This document shows positions 22,445 through 34,400 of a DNA stretch of 64,000 nt, piece after piece (within the stretch, counting starts at the first letter, position 1; each line of letters opens with the position of its first letter). Below the pieces are notes generated by a model. That model saw only the letters and a program-made list of their open reading frames with translations. It made no database searches and was not told where the DNA came from. A program made the position numbers and the translations under genes. The DNA is from Stropharia rugosoannulata (taxonomy: Eukaryota; Basidiomycota; Agaricomycetes; Agaricales; Strophariaceae). The DNA is taken from positions 1,684,001 to 1,748,000 of the forward strand of contig JANCIK010000003.1 of the NCBI GenBank assembly GCA_028532985.1. Reading direction: 5' to 3'.

Positions 22445-25400
22445 CTATGAAGTACCATACTTGTGCTTGAAGTACGCAGACGGTAGCGTAAGCAGAATAT
22501 CCACAAGTGGGCGCTCCACAACCAGCAGTTCATCCTTGCCCAAGAACCCACAGCATACGATGGGGCGGTACTGCGTCACCATCTTGCAGTCGCGCCATTG
22601 CCTGTCTTCCTCCAGCCCGTGTGGGCCATGCGCGCCCGGACCTGGCGTCAGCATCGGCGCCCCAGGGGTCGCGAGAATCGCCTCGCGGCGGCGCTTGCGA
22701 CCCCCTGTGAGCACGCGGGTATCCAGGCTTACCTTGAACAGCCATGTCGCGCCCCAGAAGAGAATGTACCGCGTCCGCCCATCAAGGGCACCGAGCCTCG
22801 CGGTGGCTGCTGGAGGGTCGAATGCGGCGCCGAGCACGGGGTCGTGCGCGTACGTGAAGCGCCTGGGCAGGCTCGCTGAGAGCTCCTTACCCCACGCTGG
22901 GAACTGCCGCGTCTCGACGTCGTAGATCTGGATGCTGTTATCGGGAAAGGCGAGGAGGAGGACGGAGGGGTGCATAGGGTCGAACACCAGACTTTGGGCG
23001 GCACAGGGGAAGGTGGGGAGGACACAGTGATGCTGTTAATGCCATATGATTAGTTTTCAAGTGAGTGGGGATGATTAAAGAGACGTACTGAAATTATGTC
23101 GAGGTTGAATATATGCGTCCGCGCACGACTGTCCGAGGTGGCAAGCCATTGCCCGTCTGTGCTCACCGCTATCCGATCAACGGACACGACTGCAGCAGTA
23201 GAGCCAACATCGTCATCCGAATCTGAGTCTTCATTCTTCTCTGATGGCTCAGGCGAGGCAGATTCCCCATCAGCCATGTCAACATCACCGTTATCACCAG
23301 CTGTTGCAACTCCATTGATTTTAGGCTCGTTCACCTGCACTCGGCCTTTAATGACTCTGTCGTGCGCGACAGAATCTTGCAGGCGGTGTTGATCAAATCG
23401 GCGGAGGACTCGGGGCTTGTCCCCGTTGAGATCGACGACGAGAACATACGAAGACAAAGCTGTGGACACGATTAATTTCGAGGAATCGGGAGTGAATTGG
23501 AAGGCGGCAGCGCCTGTCGAGAATACGTGTGTCGATGAGGCCGGTATATGGGCTTGAAGGATGGATGAAAATTGTTTTACGCGCTTGATATCAATTTGGC
23601 CGCTCTCCTAAACAAAATCATTAATATTGATTGAAAAACGGTGACTGGATGAACGCACATCAGTGTGAAGGGAAAAGAGTTTGCTTTCATACAAGTCTGA
23701 GACGGCAAGCCATTTCCCATCGTCCGAAATTTCGTGCTGGGTAACGTTGGAGTGCACATTGAGGTCCATCTCGAGCACCTTCTCCCAGCCCCCCGCAAAT
23801 GGTTCATCAGGTTCGGCATCCTGCACCCCCTCCGATGGTGCTGCGTCTTCGTCTGGCTTCCTCTGGATGCGCCACACAGTGAGTCCCGCCTCGCGAGCAC
23901 ACGACACCAGCCGCGCACCTCGTGCCAGTCGCACGATCCCGGGAGTGATATATGCGAGTTTGCGGTGGTAAGCATCTTCGAAGGTCGCCTCCATGCTCGT
24001 GTTCAGCGGGTTGGTCACCTTCACGACTGTGCTTGTCGGCAGTGCAGCGGGCGTGAGCACAACGGACATGTCCAAACCAGCAGAAGCCAACACTGGGGCA
24101 ACATCTATGGGGAATTGGCGTTTGTAGGGACCTGCTAAGGGGGTATACGGGGGCCAGATTGCTAGAGCGCGTATATCATGAGAGTGCATGCGCCTGGAGG
24201 CAGTTTGAGTCCATTGGCTGGCAGAAGGCCCTTTCTCTGTGCTGGAGGTTTTGACGAGTGAGAATTGAATGACTTTTTGGTCGACGCCTGCTGTGTAGAC
24301 TGCCCGTCCTTCCTGCGAATGGAATGGCGTTTAATGATGATTGGCTTATTTCGTCAGATAAACACGTACAGGGCTGACGGCCATGCAGAGAACGTCGGCG
24401 CCATGCGCAGAGAAAGAATGCAATTGCGTACATGTTCTTGAGTCCCAGAACTTGACATTTCCTAGTGAATCTCCTGATATTATTGTCCCGTCTCTGAACA
24501 ATACGATTAACGGACGCCCAATGTGAAATCTGAATGTCGTACCCAAGCACGCCCACGGTCCACACCAGGGTGCGCTCCCCTCGAATTTTGTCGACACCCA
24601 TGCGCTCTATTACTCGTCCAGTTTTGACATCCCATTTCCTTAGGCTGCTATCTGAACCTCCGGTAACAAGCCATGAGTCTGTCCACTCATCCTCGTCCTC
24701 ATCGTCGCTTGAATTCGAATCATCGTTTTGTTTTTGCGGCCGTACACGCGGTACAGGAGGACCCCATGCAATACTAAGCATGCGGCATTTTACTCTATCG
24801 AAATGCCGCGAGTGACTGAGGGTGTCATTTACTACGGAGAGGATGCGCACGCTACCGTCTTCACAGCCTAAAGCTAGAGACGAGGATGCGGGGTTTGAGG
24901 CAAGAGACCATATTGAACCGCCTTGAGAAGATATTGTTCTCTGTACTTCCTGGGTCAGTGTCTGTGCAGTACTTAAGCAACTTAGCGAGTTACCCTTATG
25001 CAGCCTCTTTCGATGTCCCATTCTATTAATTCACTCCCTCCGCCCGAACTGAAGAGGCGAAGATCTGCCTGAGTGGGGACGTCATCGGGTCCTAAATCTT
25101 CAGGATGGCGTATAACGAACGCTAGAGAATCAACTTTTGATGGGTATGGTCCGGGCAGAGTCTAATAGTTAATGATCAGAATTACATTCGGAGTGAGAAA
25201 TACCGTGCGCACCTTTCGTACAACCCATGCCTGTGAGCATTGCGACTCTCTCTCTGCACCCATCCATTCGCAGATATCGATATTGCCATTGGCGTGGCCG
25301 ACGGCAAGAAGACCGAATTTGAGGGGCTGCTTCCCAGCGGTAGTCCTTTTCTTGCCTTTGAGAGATGGGAGGGGCAGGGGCGGATATGCAAGGGTGGTTA

Positions 25401-25473
25401 TAGCTGAAGGCGCATAGTCCACAAATCTGCAGCGATGGACGGCGAGTGTCGTGGTTTCTCGTTTCCTGTCCAT
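22445..25473 (-). CDS. UTP4: U3 snoRNP-associated WD40 protein Utp4 (cirhin)
   Basis: This is a t-UTP/UtpA subunit of the small-subunit processome in the nucleolus, needed for pre-18S transcription and processing. The N-terminus HRCRFVDYAPSAITTLAY is characteristic. WD40 blades follow along the chain: GHANGNIDICEW, SSGGGSELIEWDIERG, SLALGCEDGSVRILSV, LVTGGSDSSLRKWDV, TIISGDSLGNVKFWDS, VYTAGVDQKVIQFSL, LASAGLDMSVVL, WLAVSDLYESKLFSL and DPMHPSVLLLAFPDNSIQIY. Acidic loops interrupt the blades. About eight introns divide the gene, and the protein is about 900 residues, as expected. The start at 25473 is 164 bp from the divergent TIM10 start. Confidence 0.9.
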
Positions 25474-25637
25474 TTTTTTGGAGACGACGATGCGAGGCGC
25501 GTCAAGGAGAACGAGCGTCCAAAACTTTTTTTCGGCGACGCCGGATAACGTGACCTGTTCGTCTCGGATGCACTCGTCCCTAATTCAGCGCCTCTCTTCC
25601 GCACTCTCTCTTTCACCACCCCGACCACTTTTTCATC

Positions 25638-26043
25638 ATGTCTTTCCTTCGCGGCCCAGCTTCGAGCCCCGGTGGCGTCAATGCCGACAAAATTGACATG
25701 GCTGTTACGGAGTGAGTTGCTTAACTTTCTGTGAACCTGTTGCGGGGTCTCTGACGCGTCTATAGACTCGATACGGTGACGGACTTCTTCAACAAGATGG
25801 TCTCGTCAGTATACTGCTTAGCCATGCATTTTCTTTATTCCTAATGTTTCCTATAGGTCATGCTATGCCAAGTGCATCAGCACTCGCTTCGCAGAACCCG
25901 ACCTCAACAAGGGCGAGAGCGTCTGCATTGACCGCTGCGTCGCCAAGTATAACGATGTGCAGAAGAAGGTCGGAGAGAAGCTGCAGTCTCGTGGTGCTGC
26001 CAATGCAGCAGCTGGAGCGACAGGTGGTTACAACCCTCTATAG
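25638..26043 (+). CDS. TIM10: Mitochondrial intermembrane-space chaperone Tim10
   Basis: Three exons encode about 97 residues. The twin CX3C motif is complete: CYAKC and, 16 residues on, CIDRC, with the Tim10-type spacer EPDLNKGESV. Tim9-Tim10 hexamers escort hydrophobic carrier precursors across the intermembrane space to TIM22. Cysteines are oxidised by Mia40 on import, so no cleavable presequence is expected and none is present. The second intron splits a Ser codon just before the first CX3C (VSS|CYAKC uses TC|G TCA). The gene ends in a Gly/Ala-rich tail. The start at 25638 follows a pyrimidine-rich stretch and lies head-to-head with UTP4. Confidence 0.93.
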
Positions 26044-26225
26044 GACCCATGCTGGACGCTTTCATCACTTCCCATTATTACGCTTTGCATTGCGTCAACT
26101 GCCCTCTATGATTGGACAACCAAGAAAAGTACAACTACGGCGCACGCTACTTGGTATAATCGATGCGACAAATTCGATTCATCAGCCCACACGATACACC
26201 CCCCTCTATATATAATACAAATCCG

Positions 26226-26653
26226 TTATTTGAAGTTGGGGAAGCATTCCGCCATAGTTTTGCTGTGCTTGTTCTTTGAGTGTTCTTCAAGACTGATTGA
26301 GTAGATAAGTACGATGGCAAGGAGGGTAGATTTCCGGTCAGCTAAGTCGTCTGGCCGTGCTGTCATATTCTACTTACGCTGGCGCACGAGTGGTGATCAA
26401 CTGGAGGGAGGAAGTGTTAGAACACGTTTACACGTCAAAAGCAATGACATAGCCATGTACTCACGAATGGCTGCCTACAGGTTGCGCATACGATAGACTT
26501 CGCAGCCTCATTCACTTTGCTTTGACTCTTAGAGCCTCCGGCTCCGTTCTTCTCTGCATTGCGCTCACGCTTCTGCTGAGCTTTGGCACCCTAAGAAGCA
26601 ATTGGGGGTCAGGCAACCACACCCAGGGCTAGGAAGATGCTAACGTTTCCCAT
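26226..26653 (-). CDS. Small C2H2 zinc-finger protein of the ZNF706 / At2g23090 (4F5-like) family
   Basis: This gene was found only by splicing. A first coding exon of 9 nt (MGN, 26653-26645) joins over a 53-nt intron to GAKAQQKRERNAEK, then NEAAKSIVCATCRQPF, a small exon LITTRAPA, and LEEHSKNKHSKTMAECFP ending at TAA 26226-26228. The order, a basic 4F5-like N-terminus followed by C-x2-C and H-x4-H, is that of the short eukaryotic ZNF706/At2g23090 family of nucleic-acid-binding proteins of uncertain role (about 75 residues). All introns are GT...AG and frame is kept. It is convergent with TIM10, with 182 bp between stop codons. Confidence 0.85.
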
Positions 26654-28346
26654 TATTAAGTAGATGAAGTGGTATTGGAAAGAAGAGAATAGAAAGAGAC
26701 CAGAGAACAAAGAAAGCGAGAGAGAAATATACGGGTGTGTAGTCCTTGGCCTGATTCCTTGAGGCTGTTCAAGAAGATTTAACGGGAACATTACGTAATC
26801 CGGCGTGTGCCGTTGCGCATTTCCTTCATGAGCGAGCTGCGCAGTTGTTCCGAGCCTCGTTTGCTTCTCAACTATTCCGGAACATACAAATTTCAGTTAA
26901 CCTACTGCAGAACATTCGAGCATATGCATTAGATAAAAATTACACGTTGGGTCTATAATAAGGATCGGTCAAACGATGGCTGACTTTTTATATCACTTTC
27001 TATTCCAGATAGCTTCTCGTCGCTACGCTTTAACCCTCATATCTATGTATAGAGTTAAATGTGTTTGCGAAGTAATGACTTCGAAGAAGTGGTGATTAAA
27101 CGATGCCGATCAGGGATGAAGTCAAGTACCGTTCTATTGCTCGGATTGTGAATTATTGCCCTGATTTTATCATTCGACGCGAATCTATCTTCCGTTTTGA
27201 CAGGGATTAAGTAACATTTTCTCTTTTCCATTTAAAAACTAGATTTACAGGAAGGAGACTAGAGGACGAGGATAATCAAAAGAGAAATACCATTGATGTG
27301 GAGCTGCTGGGAAAGATGCTATAGAGACGACGGGCAGGTGAAATGGCTAATAACAATAGCTGAACATCCGATCTAAGCCCCTTACGAGCTGCTAGCTGTA
27401 ACAAAGAAGCTGCGGAGAGTACAGCAAACACGATTGGATAACGTCAGCTGGTCGACTATTGAGTCGGATGCCACAGGAAAGTCAGGGCAAAGTCACGAAA
27501 ATCCATGGCTTTTTCTTATGCAAAGTAAAATCGTACAGATGCACTAAGCCAAGCTGCAGATTAAATTCAAGACAATAGCCCACTCATTAATCTGACAGAG
27601 TTGCGCAAGTCAGGCCGATACACGCGCCCAATCACCTCACGCAACTTCAATTCTCCCGTGGCTGCCGTCTGGTGAGTTCATAATAATTCCCCCTACAACT
27701 TAATGAGGCCATGTTCAACTGGGGTTCATTCTGGTTCATTCGAGCGGCGCGGTGTTGAGAAGTGTTCATTAAATCCAGGAACTTGGCGTTGTCCGTTTCT
27801 CGGGGCTATAATAAGCGCTTATTAGCCTGAAGACCCGGGCGCTTATATTTAGATCACGAATTCCGTTATGCTCGAGTCTGAACAATACCTAGTCTGCAAT
27901 TCATAAGAAATAATGGATACTCTTTTATATAGTTTGCAGTAAAGCTCTAATGAAGCTCAACGAAAAGTTATGTACATTTTCTTTCTCACAACAAATGGTA
28001 TGTCTCAACATCTCCCACCTCACCTTCCACCCGCCAGCGTTCGCAAACTTCCTGTAACGTTCTTGACAAGAAGACGAAGATAGGTATTCCCCATCAGTTA
28101 TACAGCCGAATCATTCAGCCATTTGAGGATCGACATAGCATCAGGTGGTCCTCACCCTCTTCAAATATTCTCAACAAAGGCTAACACTCTGTATCAGGTG
28201 AGTCGCAACATCTCATTACACCGGATTCATACATATTACAACTATTGCATAAAGGGATACTTCATTATTTAAGCCGCGTATAAATACAGCCAATTTTCTT
28301 CTCGCTGTGAAGATTCAGAGTACTCTGCTTTTCCAAGTTGTCTAAC
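26654..28346. other. Gene-empty 1.7-kb region
   Basis: I find no open frame with protein-like composition and no transposase, LTR or RNA gene pattern. It contains a perfect 16-bp palindrome TAATAAGCGCTTATTA (27809-27824), with the GCGCTTAT half repeated at about 27,839-27,847. Three GTTCATT copies occur within about 60 bp (about 27,720-27,775). The right end is the promoter of the secreted protein gene. Confidence 0.5.
28279..28286 (+). promoter_or_regulatory. TATA box of the secreted beta-trefoil-like gene
   Basis: TATAAATA lies 61 bp before the ATG at 28347, followed by a pyrimidine-rich stretch. Such a strong TATA box is rarer before the housekeeping genes of this window and suggests regulated expression. 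Confidence 0.5.
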
Positions 28347-29102
28347 ATGTTCTTCACCAATTTCTTCCGAGGCGCCAACCTCATCCTTCTCCTGTCTGCG
28401 ACCAGCGTTCTCTGTACTCCCGCCTCAGCAGTCAATAGCACTACCGGTACCAATGTAACTGCATCTTCAGCTTCTAGCGATGCAATTCCGCAGTTGGAAA
28501 CCGGATTTTATCGCATCAGCTTCCTTGACCAGAGTGTACCGCATGCGCCTCCGTTCTCGAGGCCACTTGGAGCAGGCTCTGACGATAGAGTTGTTGTTTT
28601 ACCTTCCCGCATCGCTCCCCAAACTGTATGCCTCCCTCGTATTACCAACACTAAAGGCCACATCATTAATTAGTAACACATAGTGGCATGTGGTCAGGCA
28701 TTCGTTATTGGCCTACAGCATCAGCACCACAGATGGAAGATCAGCTACGATTGGGAAAGATAACTCTGTCCAGGTGATAAAGCAGAACGAGACTCAAAAT
28801 GCTATCTGGACATTCCAGAAGGCTCCTCGGCCGCCTGGGTATGAGCAAGACAACAATTTCATGTACGTGCGCTTCAATTAATTGCCCTGCAAAGATGGCT
28901 GAGATTGCCACAGAATCGGCACTGTTATAGTCGCTAATCGTAGAAGAGATTGGGAAGTCTCTATTACCAACAGATTCATCCCTGGCGAAATCCCGGTAAG
29001 ATATCCACAGAAACGGCCTATTTGATTGTTAGGTATTGATCAAGAGCACAGATCGTCATAGGCGAAGCTGGAACTATCCTTCAAGTCACCAAGGTCGGAT
29101 AG
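28347..29102 (+). CDS. Secreted protein with probable beta-trefoil fold (protease-inhibitor-like)
   Basis: Four exons (28347-28625, 28684-28862, 28914-28995 and 29052-29102) sum to 591 nt, 196 residues. A signal peptide (LILLLSATSVLCTPASA) is followed by a short Ser/Thr-rich region with N-glycosylation sites, then LETGFYRISFLDQSV, SRPLGAGSDDRVVVLP, QTWHVVRH, YSISTTDG, IWTFQKAP, DWEVSITN and IVIGEAGTILQV. Spaced Gly-x-Tyr and Gln-x-Trp elements and regular short strands resemble basidiomycete beta-trefoil inhibitors such as the I66/cospin group, but similarity is only by pattern. No cysteine remains in the mature part, which also fits those inhibitors. The final intron ending at 29051 gives a better C-terminus than the nearer AG. 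Confidence 0.6.
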
Positions 29103-29540
29103 GAGTCACTATGCACACACTCTTACGCTTCGATGATTAGTTACGTTTCTTCGCTCTCATGTCAAGAAATGAAAAACTCAAAAAAAAATACTTCCCTATG
29201 AACAATCATTGGTTACCTCAAAGACTGAGAGCTTTGAGTGATATATATGTACATAACTCTCAATGATATATATGTTTTTCTCAGTGAGAGAGGAAAATAA
29301 GTTGTAGTGTTGTCTTCCAAATGGGGTATTTCTCTTTCCGCGAAAGGGAACTGGGCCCTGAATTGGTCCATCTGCGGACCGAAAGCTTATGTAAGGCAAG
29401 CAGATGATTAGAAGATTTGTATAAATAGAACAGCAGCACCGGGCCCTGTGTTCCGCAATCATCTTGGGAGAGTGTGCGCACAGTCTCGCCATAACTGGAT
29501 TTCTTTTCGTGACTCAGTCATATGCTTGCGCCAGGTTCAC
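29103..29540. other. Intergenic region upstream of threonine aldolase
   Basis: A minus-strand open frame here (29196-29492) has no domain. Two ATATATATG-like elements recur within about 45 bp (about 29,238-29,274: GTGATATATATGTACATAACTC and ATGATATATATG). No gene is called. Confidence 0.4.
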
Positions 29541-31276
29541 ATGATTCGTCGCTTCTTTCTTGCTCCCCACATCCTGCGCTCAGCTTTCGCATTCCCAAGA
29601 CGCACAATGGCCACCTCTGAGTTCTCTGCGATCGCCGACGCCGTCAAGTTCGACATCCTGTCTAAAACACACGCGCTGGAGAATGCTAACAAACGCAAGG
29701 AGATCTCTAGGACTTTCATATGTACGCGATTAATCTTTTTTCATCTGGTTTGATTGCTTATCTACCTTGAACATTTAGCGGACACCGTAACAGGTTAATT
29801 GTGCCAACCAAGTCGATACTAAGGTATCTAAGCTGAACTCCCTGTGTTCGTTTAGTTCCGACGGAGGAGATGTATGCGTACGCAACACTTTCAACGCTTG
29901 GTGATGACGTATACTTTGAGCCTTCTTCTGCGTTAGTCTTCCCACTTGCCAGAGGAAAATACACAGGGCTCATGCAAAACTGTCTAGGGCTCTCGAGGCT
30001 CATGTTGCCAAGATCTCCGGCAAGGAAGCTGGACTGTTCATGCCATCTGGGACAGCCTCTAATCAAATTGCGCTCCGGACCCACCTCAAACAGCCCCCGT
30101 ACTCAATCCTATGCGACCACCGAGCTCATATCCACAAGTATATGCTTCTGCTATGTTTGTCTGCATGTTATGACTGACTCTCCATAGATATGAAGCTGGC
30201 GGTGCAGCGTTCCATTCCGGTGCAGCTGTGCTTGCTATAATCCCTTCGAACAGTATGTTTCCTGGCACGATATCTTTTTTTTACTGCTGCTAACGAAAAC
30301 AGAACATCATTTAACTTTACAAGATGTGAAAGATAACATTATACTTAGCGAAGACCCCCATTTGTAAGTTCCGTCCAATCTCTTTTTCAAATATATGCTG
30401 ATTCCTGACGCATATATCCAGTGCCCCGACCGAAATCGTTGCACTAGAGAATACCCTAAACGGTACTATATTCCCCCAGGATGAGATCATCGCCATCTCA
30501 GAGTACGCCCATTCCGTCGGGGTGAAGATGCATCTCGATGGGGCGAGAATTTGGCACGTCGCGGCCGAGACCAACACATCGCTCAAAGAATTGTGCGACC
30601 CCTTCGACTCGGTCAGCCTGTGCTTCAGCAAAGGCCTCGGTGCGTCTGCCCATTCTTGTCAACTTCCCAAATATTTTTTCATATTAGCAAAATTCTTACA
30701 AACGCAGGCGCCCCTGTTGGCTCAGTGTTGGTAGGCACGAAGGACTTCATTACGAGGGCGCGCCGCTTCCGCAAACTATTTGGCGGTGGCATGCGCCAGA
30801 CGGGCATCCTAGCCGCGTGCGCCGCATACGCGCTCACGCACAACTTTCCACAGCTTCCCCGCGTACACGCACTAGCTCGCAAGCTTCAAGTGGGTCTCGA
30901 AGACATTGGGTGCAGGATTCTTAGCGAAGCCGAGACTTGCATGGTGAGTAGCCGACCAGTATGCACTGCATGTCAGATATTTAGCACTCTTCTTTCCTCT
31001 TCTCTTATGCAGATCTTCTATGATCCAACTCCCATAGGGACCACCTACGATGAAATTGGGGATTGCGGATCTGCGCTGCCTGAACCACTTTACCTCGGTG
31101 GCTCTAGGCTAGTGGTGCACATCCAAACGTCGGAATCGGCAATAGATGACTTCCTTGGAGTTGTGCGGACCTTGGCGGAGGAGAAACGCGCAGCTGGTTT
31201 TGTCAGACCTGAAGGACAAACGAACGGTGACGTCAAGGACGTCTACGTGCGCCGCGTACCCAAGACAGACAAGTAG
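29541..31276 (+). CDS. GLY1: Low-specificity L-threonine aldolase, PLP-dependent
   Basis: This enzyme cleaves (allo-)threonine to glycine and acetaldehyde. The reading gives SDTVTVPTEEMYAYA, ALEAHVAKISGKEAGLFMP, SGTASNQIALRTHL, CDHRAHIHKYEAGG, ALENTLNGTIFPQDE, KMHLDGARIW, then the PLP lysine context SLCFSKGLGAPVGSVLVG and FGGGMRQTGILAA. This is full-length beta-eliminating lyase architecture of fold type I. A 15-nt exon (29779-29793) encodes SDTVT. Two in-frame starts exist: Met at 29541 adds an Arg/Phe/Pro-rich leader (MIRRFFLAPHILRSAFAFP) that could target mitochondria, while Met at 29607 (MATSEF) would give a cytosolic form. It is convergent with the FANCM/Mph1 gene. Confidence 0.92.
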
Positions 31277-31452
31277 ATCTGAGCACTAAAGGCTGATATA
31301 TAGATAGCAGACGCCATGTAGACGGCCTTCATATCTAACATCTAGATCTGTATCTCAAGAAAGCAAATATAAAATGCAGTGTGTTACTAATGTACAGCAT
31401 GCAGGAATCTAACGAACAGCAGTCCAGTAAAAAGCGCATATGAATATCTGAA

Positions 31453-34400
31453 CTAGATTTCATACGAGATCTCTTCATCGTCCGCTACAACAAAACTACC
31501 CACATGGTAGTCATCTAGCTCTTCATCCGGTGGAGGAGGAGAGCTCGAAGGCAAGAACCGCCCGCGGGGGTTCATCCTGCCAAACGGCCGAGCGCGCACA
31601 GGGCCGTTTACAAACATTGGGGGTGACCCTTTTCCAGGAGCCTGCGTCATCAGACTGCGCCGATATATCAGGCTTTGGTCGTAGGACTGGGACACCTGAG
31701 TCGCAGGCGAGTCCTTAATGAACAGCCTGTCTGACTCGCTCTCTTCGTCTTCGTCCGAATATCCTTCGCTGACTTCGTCTCCAGAGTGATCAGCCTCCCC
31801 GTCGAAGTATGGGTTGACGTCGCGTGCGAGGAGGGACGGTAATGCCCGTTTGTGCTTCTTCGCCTTCTTCGCCGCCGCCGATGCGTCGCGCTGGGGCGTC
31901 GACTCCATGCGGTGCAGCCGCCGTTGCGAAGGCGGGGGCATCTCGAGATCTGCAGCAGGGGACTCGGGCTCGTCGAGTATAACGCGACGCCTCTTTGGTG
32001 CACGTCCCAACGGGCGCACCGGATACGTCGGCTCCGGCATTTCTGCAGAAGTACTGCCTGGCGACTCCAAAATCCGCTTGGGGAGAGCTGGAGGCAACAT
32101 TTTCCCTTTACCCTTTGGACTGGCTTTGTACACGGGGCTGCTGGGCCAGCTCAAGGCTGGCGACAACTTCACCTTGGAAAAGCTGGCAAAACGGGTGCTC
32201 GTTTCTGGAGTATTGGATTTCCTGGATGGGGAGAGTAGAACAGAGGATGGCTGGAATGAGGCCGAAAGTGTTGTCCGCTTAGCCAGGACCTTCTTCGTAA
32301 ATCTGTGGAGAGGCTCTACAATTTCCACAAAATCATTTAACACGGGCATAGGTTGGAAGGGATCGGAATCCGGGATGACCTCTTCATCTACTCGCGTTAG
32401 ACCAGAAATTTCCAAAGACTCGTCTCCTATTTGCATTCGCTCCAAAGTAGGTGCGGGGTGTTTGCTTGGTTTCGGCGCTACTGGAGAGGAGTTTACGATC
32501 TCGAAATCATATTGAGCATCATCGTCATCGTCAACCAGCCAGCTCATGTTCTGATCAGTCTGGGTGTCCATGTCCATTTCGTTATCGAACGTAGGGAGGT
32601 CTTCCTCATCACCCCAGTTTACGGGACCACTATCCTCGTGCTCTGAATCTGTCAACTCTATCAGTGACCTATCAATGATTTTGCTGGCAGGCTTGATCGG
32701 GGATGGCGGTTCCGGCGTAGGGGAGGACCTAGGTAGTTGTTTCGACGACCTGGCCTGTTGCTCAGCCTGCAGCTGGGATTTCAGCGTAGGTGCAATGATT
32801 CCCGATTCGATGTCCAAATCGTCAGAATCGTCAACTCCCATTTGTGACAATTGACTCGAAGTAGGCTGCAAAGACTTCTTCTTACGGGGCTTTGCCGCCT
32901 TTTTACCCGGCACACTTGTAGCAGACTTTTTGAGTTTGGCCTTGGGCGCCTGCTTTTCGCTGGGCTGGCCCGCTGCAGCTGACTGTGTCCGACGCGGAAG
33001 GAGATCTATGCGTCCGGACTCAATTTCCTCGTCGCTCTCGTTGTCCCCCTCGGCCATGATTTCTTCGAGATTTTTGAGGGGTTGCTCCTTCTTCTTTTTC
33101 TTCGAACCTTTGACTACGAGGTCGCGGACAGAAACAAAACCAGTATTTGCACCATCGGGAATGTTGCGCTCCACGGCGTCGTTTCTCTTCCGTTTGGTGC
33201 CCTGCTTAGGGGAGCCCTTCTTCCGGCGCTCCTCGCGAACATATTCCTCAATTTCGACAACCTTTTCGACGCATTGTGGGACGATGTGATCGGGCATAAG
33301 GCGTTCCACGTCGCCGTACAACTCATAGAGTTCACCCTTGTTAACAACTTTCTGAACTTCTTTGTAAGTCGCCTCGGCTTTTTCGATGTTCTGCTCTTCG
33401 CGTCCTTCAGCCAGGAGTGCATGGATAGTTCCTTGTCGTTTACGACCTGTTCGTCCGAAACGTTGAATCTTGTGGGATGTGAGGTGTGAGGGGAAGTGCG
33501 ATGAGTAGTACTGCAAGCACATACCATACGCGTAGGTGCCTTATCTGCATCATAGCATACAGTCATGTCAAGTTCACCGATATCAAGTCCCTCTTCTCCA
33601 ATACATGTAGCAACCAAGACATTGAACTCGCCTTTCTTGAAACGTTTGATAACCTGCAGGTATTCGTAAGCAACGACACCATAGTTTGAGGGGTTAGGTT
33701 CGTACGTCAAGTTGCTCTTTCTGGTTCATGCCCTTGCCCCCTTGCTTGCTGTTAGCCTGTCCAATGAAGCGCGTGGCGCGAATCAGAGGTCGTTCGCGTT
33801 CGAGTTCCTTCACGATCTCTTCCACTACATCTCGATAAGTAGAGAAAACCATGACTTTAGTATCGTCGTCCGACCCCTCCTCTTCTGGGATCGCCAACCC
33901 AAAATGTTGAATCAATATGCTTTTTAATTTTTCAATCTTGGGATGCATATCAAAGCCTCTTTCTCGCTGCAACTCGAATTCTTGCATGAATGCACGGAAA
34001 TCTTTGTTTTCTTTAAACTTCTTATTTGAGCCGGGCTTTTTCTTTCCATTCACTATTTCGTCGTTGTCGGTCATGAGCGGCGCGACAAGCGCATAGCACG
34101 TATGGTAAGAGCCGGCAACCTGAAGACACCAATCACGATTAGATAAATCCATATTAGGTTGGCTATACGAAATGGGGACTAACAAGATAAAGCATCGCAC
34201 GCGCTAACATGCTCAACATAGACAACGTCGAATAGAATCTTGATGCTTGTTTGTTTGACATCAGGCTCTGGGTACGATATGGATGCATCTTGATAGCATT
34301 ATCTCCGGGAAACAGAAGTCCAGCATTTCGCAATGGTTTCATGAGGTTCTACGCATTTTGTTTCAGACACGTAATTTAACACCCAAAAAGGGACCCTGAC

